From the NCBI GenBank assembly GCA_023388385.1, contig JAEWGK010000094.1:1-8879 (forward strand): a stretch of 8,879 nt of DNA, read 5' to 3'. A program made the position numbers and the translations under genes. Source of the DNA: Actinomycetes bacterium. GTDB taxonomy: Bacteria; Actinomycetota; Actinomycetes; Mycobacteriales; Mycobacteriaceae. Position 1 is the first letter of the stretch, and every line of letters starts with the position of its first letter. This document shows, in pieces, positions 1 to 5,910 of this stretch. The notes under the pieces were generated by a model that had not been told where the DNA came from, did not search any database, and saw only the letters and a program-made list of their open reading frames with translations.

Positions 1-1055
1 CCCGCGGGGCCGCCGCCGCCCTCGCCGCCGCGGCCGTGGCCGCCGGCGCCGCCGCCTGCACCATGCCCACCGCGGAGGAGATCGCCGGCGTCCGCCAGGC
101 CGGCACCTGCCCCTTCACGCCCGACGAGTCCGTCGAGGGCGACGTCCGCATCGGCTGGCAGGCCCTCACCAACGCCGACGTCATCGTCCGCGACCTGGGC
201 CTGCTGGAGGCCTGCATGCCCAACGCCGACATCTCCTGGAACCGCATGGAGGGCGCCACCGACACGCTCCAGGCGCTGAGCTCGGGGTCCATCGACCTCG
301 GCGTCATCGGCTCGACCGGCGCGTTCCGCGCCATCTCCACGCCGCTGGACCAGGACCTGCGCATCGTCTGGATCCACGACGTCATCGGCTCGTCCGAGGC
401 GCTCATCGCCAAGGACCCGGCCGTGAAGTCCATCGGGGACCTGCGCGGCGGCACCATCGCCGTGCCGTTCACGTCGACGTCCCACTACTCCCTCATGGCC
501 GCCCTCGACGAGGCGGGAATGACCGTCGGCCGCGATGTCGAGCTCATCAACCTCGCGCCGGACAAGATGCCCTCCGCGTGGGAGTCCGACCAGGTCGATG
601 CCGCCTGGGTGTGGAACCCCGTCCAGTCGAAGCTGGCGAAGACCGGCCACGTCGTCATGACGTCGGCCGACACCGCCGACGCCGGCCATCCGACGCAGGA
701 CGTCGCCGTCGCCTCGGGAGCCTTCGCGGAGGAGAACCCCCGGTTCCTGGAGATCTGGGCGGACGCCCAGGCGCACGCCGCCGACATGATCCGCGAGGAT
801 CCCGCGGCCGCCGCCGGCCACGCCGCCCCGGACATCGGCCTGCCCGCCGCCGAGATCGAGGGCCAGTTCGCCGGCTACCGCTACCAGACCCCCGCCGAGA
901 TCGAGGAGACCCTGACCGGCCCGTTCGCCGCCGTCTGCGCCGACGGCGCGGAGTTCCAGACCGGCCAGGGCGAGGTCGACGTGCCCGCCGACGAGGCGCG
1001 CTGCCGCGCCGCCATCGACCCCCGCTTCGCCGCCCACGCGGCGGACCAGCAGTAG
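1..1055 (+). CDS. tauA: Taurine ABC transporter substrate-binding lipoprotein TauA (5' end missing)
   Basis: The frame is open from the first bases of the window, so the gene starts upstream; the GTG at 36 lies inside the signal peptide and is not a credible start. The first in-frame codon begins at base 3. The visible N-terminus is an Ala-rich hydrophobic stretch ending in GAAAC, a somewhat degenerate lipobox with the lipid-modified Cys at 57-59, so the protein is probably a membrane-anchored solute receptor. TauA/SsuA-family landmarks follow in order: GWQALTNADVIVRDLGLL, LSSGSIDLGVIGSTGA, VWIHDVIGSSEALI, LRGGTIAVPFTSTSHYSL and VDAAWVWNP. The WIHDVIG and PF-STSHYSL blocks are much closer to TauA than to generic SsuA. 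Known family role: binds taurine or a related sulfonate and delivers it to the TauBC importer. The mature part also has four further cysteines (TCPF, EACM, AVCA, ARCR), possibly disulfides. tauB follows after 13 nt, so the two are cotranscribed. Taurine specificity is inferred from sequence likeness. Confidence 0.9.
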   Translation, partial: RGAAAALAAAAVAAGAAACTMPTAEEIAGVRQAGTCPFTPDESVEGDVRIGWQALTNADVIVRDLGLLEACMPNADISWNRMEGATDTLQALSSGSIDLGVIGSTGAFRAISTPLDQDLRIVWIHDVIGSSEALIAKDPAVKSIGDLRGGTIAVPFTSTSHYSLMAALDEAGMTVGRDVELINLAPDKMPSAWESDQVDAAWVWNPVQSKLAKTGHVVMTSADTADAGHPTQDVAVASGAFAEENPRFLEIWADAQAHAADMIREDPAAAAGHAAPDIGLPAAEIEGQFAGYRYQTPAEIEETLTGPFAAVCADGAEFQTGQGEVDVPADEARCRAAIDPRFAAHAADQQ

Positions 1056-1068
1056 GAGAGGACCAGAC

Positions 1069-1908
1069 ATGACGACTTCCGCCCGTGACCTGAGCTACGA
1101 CGGCGACACCCCCGACATCGAGCTCCGCGACGTGTCCATGGTCTACCGCACCGACGACGGCGGCTCCGTGACGGCCCTGGCAGCGACGGATCTGACCATC
1201 CCCTCCGGCCAGTTCGTCGCCGTCGTCGGCCCCTCCGGCTGCGGCAAGACGACGCTGCTGAAGATGCTCGCCGGCTTCATCAAGCCGACGACCGGCGAGG
1301 TCATCGTCGACGGCGAGCGCGTCACCGGCCCCGGCACCAACCGCGGCGTCGTGTTCCAGCAGGCGAACCTCTACCCGTGGCTCACCGTCCGCGGCAACGT
1401 CGAGCTGGCCGCCCAGTTCGCCGGCACGCCGAAGAGGGAGCGCCGGGAGATTTCCGACGCCTACCTGGAGATGGTCGGCCTGTCCGACTTCGCCGACCGC
1501 CGCCCGTACGAGCTGTCCGGCGGCATGCAGCAGCGCGCCCAGATCGCCCGCGTCCTCGCCGCGGACCCCGAGGTCATCCTCATGGACGAGCCCTTCGGCG
1601 CCCTGGACGCCCTGACCCGCGAGCGCCTGCAGAACGAGCTGCTGGCCATCTGGCGCGAGCGCCGCCGCACCGTCTTCTTCATCACCCACTCCGTCGAGGA
1701 GGCGGTCTACCTGTCCAACCGCACCCTCGTGATGTCGGCCCGCCCCGGCCGCATCATCCGCGACATCCCCGTCGACATCGGCCACGGCGGCCTGCCGGAC
1801 TCCGAGCTGCGCGTCCAGCCCGAGTTCGCGCGCCTGCGCGACGAGATCACCACCGCCGTCTACGAGGCCCAGGGCGTCGTCGGCGCCCGCCCCACCAACG
1901 CGAGCTGA
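1069..1908 (+). CDS. tauB: Taurine/sulfonate ABC transporter ATP-binding protein TauB
   Basis: A 279-aa ABC ATPase of normal length for the TauB/SsuB/nitrate family. It should hydrolyse ATP on the cytoplasmic face to drive sulfonate uptake with TauA and a TauC permease. All motifs are intact: Walker A GPSGCGKT (54-61), Q-loop Gln97 in VVFQQ, ABC signature LSGGMQQR (149-156), Walker B VILMDEP with catalytic Glu174, D-loop GALD (177-180) and switch His207 in FFITHS. The FITHSVEEAVYLSNR and MSARPGRI stretches are typical of this subfamily. The ATG is preceded by a good ribosome site (GGAGAGGA, just after the tauA stop) and no other start fits as well. The permease gene is not downstream, where a dehydrogenase follows 65 nt later; it may lie upstream of tauA. 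Nitrate or another sulfonate is a possible alternative substrate, but the TauA partner argues for taurine. Confidence 0.93.
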   Translation: MTTSARDLSYDGDTPDIELRDVSMVYRTDDGGSVTALAATDLTIPSGQFVAVVGPSGCGKTTLLKMLAGFIKPTTGEVIVDGERVTGPGTNRGVVFQQANLYPWLTVRGNVELAAQFAGTPKRERREISDAYLEMVGLSDFADRRPYELSGGMQQRAQIARVLAADPEVILMDEPFGALDALTRERLQNELLAIWRERRRTVFFITHSVEEAVYLSNRTLVMSARPGRIIRDIPVDIGHGGLPDSELRVQPEFARLRDEITTAVYEAQGVVGARPTNAS

Positions 1909-1973
1909 CCCGCCCGCACGACCCCGCCCCCGCGGCATCTCACAACCACTCACGACCACCGAGGAGAACCACC

Positions 1974-2720
1974 ATGTCCGATCCCGCCACCGGCCGCCCC
2001 GTCGCCGTCGTCACCGGCGCCTCGTCCGGCATCGGCGCCGCCTGCGCCCGCGCCCTCGCCACCGCCGGCTACGACGTCGTCCTCGGCGCCCGCCGCCTGG
2101 ACAAGCTCGCCGCGGTTGCGGAGGAGTGCGGCGGCCGCGCCGTCGAGCTGGACGTCACATCCCAGGAGTCCGTCGACGCGTTCGCCGCGCAGGTGCCGCG
2201 CTGCGACCTGCTGGTGAACAACGCCGGCGGCGCCCTCGGCGCGGATCCGCTGGCCGAGGCCGACCTCGACGGCTGGCAGTGGATGTACGACGTCAACGTG
2301 CTGGGCACCGTCCGCGTCACGAAGGCGCTGCTGGGCAGGCTCATCGACTCCGGCGACGGCCAGGTGATCGTCATCGGCTCCATCGCCAGCCGTGAGCCCT
2401 ACATCGGCGGTGCCGGCTACAACGCCGCGAAGCATGCCGAGGCCGCGCTGACCCGCGTGCTGCGCCTGGAGCTGCTCGGGCAGCCGGTCCGCGTCTGTGA
2501 AATCGACCCCGGCATGGTTCACACCGACTTCTCCCTGGTGCGCTTCGGCGGGGACAAGGCGAAGGCCGACGCGGTCTACGAGGGCGTCGATCCGCTGCGG
2601 GCGGAGGACATCGCCGACGCCGTCGCGTGGGTGGCCACCCGGCCCGCCCGCGTCAACGTCGACCAGATGCTCATCCTCGCGCGCGACCAGACCTCCGCCC
2701 AGCGCATCCACCGCCGGTGA
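1974..2720 (+). CDS. YdfG/IsfD-like NADP-dependent short-chain dehydrogenase
   Basis: A 248-aa classical short-chain dehydrogenase/reductase. Seen: cofactor motif TGASSGIG (14-21), NNAG (82-85), Asn108, Ser136, and the catalytic pair Tyr149-x3-Lys153 (YNAAK). Arg40-Arg41 at the end of the second strand favours NADP(H). The tail (PARVNVDQM then IHRR at the end) and the PGMVHTDFSLVRFGGD block match the YdfG group, which oxidises serine, allo-threonine and 3-hydroxy acids. The same group includes IsfD/TauF, the NADPH-dependent sulfoacetaldehyde reductase that forms isethionate from deaminated taurine. The position 65 nt after tauB, on the same strand, makes the sulfoacetaldehyde role attractive, but no taurine aminotransferase is visible in the window, so the substrate is inference. 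The ATG at 1974 is fixed by the GAGGAG ribosome site at 1961-1966; the frame is open further upstream but only through tauB in another frame. Confidence 0.87.
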   Translation: MSDPATGRPVAVVTGASSGIGAACARALATAGYDVVLGARRLDKLAAVAEECGGRAVELDVTSQESVDAFAAQVPRCDLLVNNAGGALGADPLAEADLDGWQWMYDVNVLGTVRVTKALLGRLIDSGDGQVIVIGSIASREPYIGGAGYNAAKHAEAALTRVLRLELLGQPVRVCEIDPGMVHTDFSLVRFGGDKAKADAVYEGVDPLRAEDIADAVAWVATRPARVNVDQMLILARDQTSAQRIHRR

Positions 2721-2776
2721 GCCGGGTTCCCGCCGGCCATGGCGACGGCGTCCACCCGGGTGCATCCCCCGGGGGA
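2721..2776 (+). terminator. Tandem palindromes after the dehydrogenase, possible transcription end
   Basis: Directly after the dehydrogenase stop there is a small hairpin (GCCGG at 2721-2725 with CCGGC at 2733-2737). Two perfect palindromes follow: CACCCGGGTG at 2753-2762 and TCCCCCGGGGGA at 2765-2776. Their CCCGGG cores can also pair with each other across a short loop. There is no T-run after them, so this is not a standard intrinsic terminator. Either a U-independent terminator or a paired protein-binding site is possible. The location at the end of the tauAB-dehydrogenase unit and before a new promoter supports the terminator reading. The rest of the gap to 2890 shows no gene that I can support. 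Confidence 0.35.
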
Positions 2777-2899
2777 GCGTATTCACGGACAGCGCATCAC
2801 AGGGCCCCGGCAGACCATGACCGCCGCGGGACCCCACCGGAGGCGCCGCGATTGGACGTCGCGCCGCGGCTGGATTCTGAAACATGCACTGAAATAAAT

Positions 2900-2935
2900 T
2901 TGTCCATACTTTAGTGTAAGGATAGGCTCTGCTCT
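2900..2935 (+). promoter_or_regulatory. Promoter with overlapping DtxR-like iron box
   Basis: This is the most A/T-rich patch in the plus-strand half of the window. A -35-like TTGTCC (2900-2905) and a -10-like TAGGCT (2923-2928) are separated by 17 nt. Across the -10 lies TAAGGATAGGCTCTGCTCT (2917-2935). Against the corynebacterial DtxR consensus TWAGGTTAGSCTAACCTWA I count 13 matches in 19, with 8 of 9 in the left half and only 4 of 9 in the right half. Known: DtxR with Fe(II) represses iron-uptake genes by covering their promoters. The next gene is a PiuB-type protein, a family often iron-regulated, so iron control fits. Other -10 choices (for example TACTTT at 2907-2912) are possible, so the exact transcription start is uncertain. 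Confidence 0.5.
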
Positions 2936-2945
2936 CGTTTTGATG

Positions 2946-2998
2946 TCCTCGTGGTGTCCGTTCAGTGGACCCCGGATGGACACCGCGTGACGAGAGGA
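2946..2998 (+). promoter_or_regulatory. 5'-UTR stem-loop that could mask the ribosome site
   Basis: Between the promoter and the membrane-protein gene there is a long inverted repeat. Positions 2950-2963 pair with 2974-2987 in 14 steps, including GGTGTCC (2953-2959) with GGACACC (2978-2984) and three G-T wobbles, around a 10-nt loop. Just outside it, TCCTC (2946-2950) is exactly complementary to GAGGA (2994-2998), the core of the ribosome-binding site of the next gene; Cys-position 2950 would be shared by the two helices, so they compete by one pair. If the full fold forms, the start site is covered. The pairing was read by eye; its stability was not computed. Confidence 0.45.
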
Positions 2999-3003
2999 GT
3001 CCG

Positions 3004-4386
3004 ATGACCCTGGACACCGGCACCGCCGGGACCCCGGCGACGACCGGCGGTACCGCCGATCGACCGGCGGGGGACGCGCACCGCCCCGATCCCGCCCGCG
3101 GGGAGTCCCGGGAGGAGCGGACCCCCAAGCGCCGGTGGGGCGGACGCCGGGCGCAGCCCGGGGGACGGGCCCGCGCCGACCGGCGAGGGCGCTCGGCCGC
3201 GGCCCGGAGGTGGGCCCGGATGCGCCGGGCGATGGTCCCGTACCACCGCTGGATTGGCCTCGTGGGCGCCATCCCGCTCATCCTGCTGTCTCTGACCGGC
3301 GGCATCCTGGTCTTCCGCCCGGAAATCGATCGACTGCTCAACGGCGGCGCCTTCGGGCGCGGCGGGGACGTGCCCGCCACCGCGGAGGGCATCCCGGCCG
3401 CCGCCGACGCCGTCGCGCGCGTCTCCGGCGACCGCGTCACCCGGGTGTACGCCCAGGGCGGCGACTACATCGTCACCGCCGCGTCGGACGACGGGGCCTC
3501 GCGCCGGTGGGTCGTCGACGCGGTGTCGGGCGAGCCCGCGGGCCCGCTCGAGGAGGGCGTCGTCGGCTTCCTGGCCAACGTGCACACGTGCGGTCTGACC
3601 TGCTCCGAGCGCCCCGGATACGCCGCATGGCTGGCCGTCGAGCTCGGCCCGGCCTCGTTGGGGACGTGGCTGCTGGCCCTCGGCGCGATCACGGCGATCC
3701 TGCTGGCGGTGACCGGCGCGTGGACGTGGTGGCGGGTCACGCCGAGGCTCCGCGACTCCCTGCGCGTGCGCCGGTGGCGCCCGGCGGCCCGGCGCGACCG
3801 GGAGTTGCACATCGCCCTCGGCGCCGCGGCCTGCGTGCCGCTGCTCATCTGGGGGATTACCGGAGCCGTCTGGGAGGTCCCGGGGGGCAAGGAGGCGTAT
3901 TCCGCGATCACGGGCGCGACCTCGAAGGGGCACGGTGGCCAGGGTGGCCGCGAACCCGACGCCGGCCCGGACATCGGCATGGCCGCCGCCATCGACGCCG
4001 GGGCGGAGGCCATCCCCGGCGCGGAGGTCACCGGCGTCGGCGCCCCGACCCCGAAGCGCCCCGGCTACACCATCTACCTCCAGGAGGGAGACCTCGACCT
4101 GTGGGCCCACGGCGACGGCTACCACGCCAACCGGCGCGTCGCCGTCGACGCCGCGACCGGCCAGGCGCGCATCACCCGGGGCGGCGACGCCGGCTGGGCG
4201 GACAAGCTGCGCGACCAGTGGTTCGGCCCGATCCACTACGGCTGGTGGGCGCCGTGGTACGTGAAGGTCGTCTGGGCGTTCCTGGGCTTCACGCCCGCGG
4301 TGCTGTCCGTCACCGGCGTCGCGATCTGGTGGCGCCGGCGGCGTGCCGCGCGGCTCCGCGCCCGGAGGGCGGTGGCCGCCGGATAA
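3004..4386 (+). CDS. PepSY-TM / PiuB-like four-helix membrane protein
   Basis: A 460-aa protein of the PepSY-associated TM family (PiuB-like, 'iron-regulated membrane protein'). Seen: four membrane helices at about 83-104, 216-243, 270-292 and 417-443. A PepSY-like extracytoplasmic segment lies between helices 1 and 2 (about 105-215) and a second between 3 and 4 (about 293-415), each with the DxxTG or DAVSG type turn. His81 (YHRW), His194 (NVHT), His269 (ELHI) and His411 (PIHY) sit at membrane edges, as in the family, where they may bind haem or metal. Two oddities are the roughly 78-residue N-terminal part with 17 Arg between residues 32 and 75, and the HTCGLTC motif at 194-200. The ATG at 3004 is chosen because GAGAGGAG lies 4 nt before it; the GTG at 2965 has no ribosome site and falls inside the stem-loop. 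The iron link comes from the family and the upstream DtxR-like box; the biochemical activity is not established. Confidence 0.85.
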   Translation: MTLDTGTAGTPATTGGTADRPAGDAHRPDPARGESREERTPKRRWGGRRAQPGGRARADRRGRSAAARRWARMRRAMVPYHRWIGLVGAIPLILLSLTGGILVFRPEIDRLLNGGAFGRGGDVPATAEGIPAAADAVARVSGDRVTRVYAQGGDYIVTAASDDGASRRWVVDAVSGEPAGPLEEGVVGFLANVHTCGLTCSERPGYAAWLAVELGPASLGTWLLALGAITAILLAVTGAWTWWRVTPRLRDSLRVRRWRPAARRDRELHIALGAAACVPLLIWGITGAVWEVPGGKEAYSAITGATSKGHGGQGGREPDAGPDIGMAAAIDAGAEAIPGAEVTGVGAPTPKRPGYTIYLQEGDLDLWAHGDGYHANRRVAVDAATGQARITRGGDAGWADKLRDQWFGPIHYGWWAPWYVKVVWAFLGFTPAVLSVTGVAIWWRRRRAARLRARRAVAAG

Positions 4387-4389
4387 TCT
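4384..4389 (+). promoter_or_regulatory. -10 box TAATCT for a leaderless regulator mRNA
   Basis: TAATCT matches TANNNT and begins with the TAA stop codon of the membrane-protein gene. Seven bases later comes the ATG of the MocR gene, the usual distance from a -10 to the first transcribed base. There is no Shine-Dalgarno sequence in front of that ATG. Together these suggest that transcription and translation begin at the same A (4397). Leaderless mRNAs are common in actinobacteria. I see no clear -35. Confidence 0.5.
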
Positions 4390-4396
4390 GGCGTGC

Positions 4397-5818
4397 ATGA
4401 TCGATCTGGACAGGTGGGCGGCGCTCGCCCACGTGGCCCCGCTGCACGAGCGGGTGGCCCGCTACCTGTCGGACGGCGTTGACGCGGGCGAGTACCCGCC
4501 GCGGCGGCCGATGCCGTCGACACGCGATCTCGCCGCCCAGCTGGGGGTGTCCCGCACGACCGTGCGCACCGCCTACGACCGGCTGGTCGCCTCGGGGCTG
4601 CTCATCGCCCGCGAGCGCGCCGGGTTCTTCCCGGCCACCGCGCCGGCGCAGGCGCCCCCGGCGGACCGCTCGGCCCCCGATGTCGCCCGACGGCTCGTGC
4701 GCAGGCCTCCGGCGCTGCCGGGGGCGGTGGACGTCGACTACCTGGAGCACCCGTTCCCGTTCCTCACCGGCCAGCCGGAGCCGGGCACCTTCCCGTCGCG
4801 GGCGTGGCTGCAGGCGGCGGGCAGGGCGATGTCCGGCCGCAACCTCGCGGCGTCGCTCATCGACCCGCAGGAGGGCGACGACCCGCTGCTGGTGCGCCAG
4901 ATCATCGACCGGGTGCTGGCGCCGAAGGGCGTCCGCGCGGAGCCGGAGCAGGTCCTGATCACCTGCGGCACGCAGCAGGGCCTGTTCCTGCTGACGTATC
5001 TGCTGGTGGGGGAGCGCACCACCGTCGCGATGGGCAGCCCGGGCTACGTCGACGCCGAGCGGATCTTCTCCGCCACCGGCGCGGTCATGCGCTACCTGCC
5101 CGTCGACGGCCGCGGGGTGCGCATGCCCCGCACCGTCCGCGCGGACCTGGTCTACCTCAACCCCAGCCACCACAACCCGACGAACGCGACGCTGTCGGCG
5201 GATCGCCGCATCGAGCTGCTCGATCGGGCGGAGGCGGAGGACATGCTGCTCATCGAGGACGACTTCGACAGCGAGGTCCGGTTCCGCGGCGCCCCCGTCC
5301 GCCCGATGGCCGCCGCCGGGTCGCCGCGCGTCATCTACCTGGGCACGTTCTCGAAGTTCCTCGCGCCGGGCGTGCGCATCGGCTACGTCGTCGCGGACCC
5401 GCGGCTCATCGAGCAGCTGCGGAGGGCCCGCCACTACTCCACCAAGGCGCCGTCGCCGATGATCCAGCGGACCCTCGCCCTGTTCCTGGAGTCGGGGGAC
5501 CACGACGTCCAGCTGCGCCGCCACCGCGTCGCGCTGCGCGGAAAGTGGGAGGCGACCATCGAGGCGCTGGAGCGGCACTTCCCGTGGGAGCTCACGGACG
5601 TGCCGACGGGCGGCCTGGGCTTCTGGCTCACCGGCCCCGACGGCTACTCGGCGACCGCGCTGGCGCGCCGGGCGCGGGCCCGCGGCGTCCTGGTGAGCCC
5701 TGGCGGGCTGCACCACTTCACGGCCCCGCGGCGCGACGAGTCGATCCGGCTGGGCATCGCGTCCATCCCGCAGGCGCGCATCGAGCCGGGCATCCGGCTG
5801 CTGTCGTCCCTGGTCTGA
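4397..5818 (+). CDS. MocR-type transcriptional regulator (GntR HTH + aminotransferase-like domain)
   Basis: A 473-aa MocR/PdxR/GabR-type regulator. Residues 12-79 form a GntR winged helix (PLHERVARYLSDGVDAG, then STRDLAAQLGVSRTTVRTAYDRL). After a Pro/Ala-rich linker (80-112), a fold-type I PLP domain fills 113-473: SPGY (214-217), NPSHHNPTN (255-263), EDDFDSE (287-293), the Schiff-base Lys320 in GTFSKFLAPGVRIGY, and Arg451 in RLGIAS. The cofactor-binding Lys is kept, so PLP or an amino-compound adduct is probably sensed. The usual Tyr after EDD is Phe290. The family includes PdxR (vitamin B6), GabR (GABA) and TauR (taurine). No pdxS, pdxT or gabT gene is adjacent, so the target is unknown; the tau genes 1.7 kb upstream make TauR thinkable but no TauR-like box was found. 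The ATG at 4397 suits the helix start, and the GTG at 4343 lies within the preceding gene. Confidence 0.9.
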   Translation: MIDLDRWAALAHVAPLHERVARYLSDGVDAGEYPPRRPMPSTRDLAAQLGVSRTTVRTAYDRLVASGLLIARERAGFFPATAPAQAPPADRSAPDVARRLVRRPPALPGAVDVDYLEHPFPFLTGQPEPGTFPSRAWLQAAGRAMSGRNLAASLIDPQEGDDPLLVRQIIDRVLAPKGVRAEPEQVLITCGTQQGLFLLTYLLVGERTTVAMGSPGYVDAERIFSATGAVMRYLPVDGRGVRMPRTVRADLVYLNPSHHNPTNATLSADRRIELLDRAEAEDMLLIEDDFDSEVRFRGAPVRPMAAAGSPRVIYLGTFSKFLAPGVRIGYVVADPRLIEQLRRARHYSTKAPSPMIQRTLALFLESGDHDVQLRRHRVALRGKWEATIEALERHFPWELTDVPTGGLGFWLTGPDGYSATALARRARARGVLVSPGGLHHFTAPRRDESIRLGIASIPQARIEPGIRLLSSLV

Positions 5819-5850
5819 CGCCCGCCCGGCGCCCGCCCGGCGCCCGCCCG
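5819..5850 (+). repeat. 11-bp tandem repeat with G-quadruplex motif on the minus strand
   Basis: The unit CGCCCGCCCGG occurs at 5819-5829 and 5830-5840, and again without its last base at 5841-5850. It starts at the first base after the MocR stop codon. On the minus strand this reads as six GGG tracts separated by loops of 1, 4, 1, 4 and 1 nt, which meets the standard G-quadruplex pattern; the plus strand is correspondingly C-rich. It may end transcription of the regulator or simply be slippage-prone GC-rich DNA. The rest of the 92-nt gap holds one weak hairpin (CCCCGG at 5868-5873 with CCGGGG at 5892-5897) and no clear promoter. Confidence 0.8.
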
Positions 5851-5910
5851 CAACAGCGTCGCCCCGTCCCCGGCATGCGGATTCCCGGCGTCCGGGGCAC
5901 GATGGAGCAC

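Noticed and set aside
655..1959. Long open frame on the minus strand opposite tauAB
   Set aside because: The product is low-complexity (Gly/Ala/Val/Arg-rich), lies opposite two well-supported genes, and has no domain. It is a by-product of high third-position GC.
2965..3003. Upstream GTG start for the PepSY protein
   Set aside because: It has no ribosome site, lies inside the 5'-UTR stem-loop, and adds residues before a well-placed ATG with a strong GAGAGGAG.
4343..4396. Upstream GTG start for the MocR protein
   Set aside because: It overlaps the PepSY gene, has no ribosome site, and would add residues before a normal GntR N-terminus.
1950..4398. Two long minus-strand frames opposite the dehydrogenase and PepSY genes
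   Set aside because: Both are antisense to strong genes, with Arg/Pro/Gly-rich nonsense composition and no recognisable motif.
2098..4409. CTGGAC hexamers as TauR boxes
   Set aside because: Several CTGGAC copies occur inside coding sequence, but none is followed by YTAA or arranged as a direct repeat in a promoter.
4310..5716. Minus-strand frame opposite the MocR gene
   Set aside because: Its composition mirrors the coding frame of MocR in reverse complement, with many Arg/Ala/Asp repeats and no domain.
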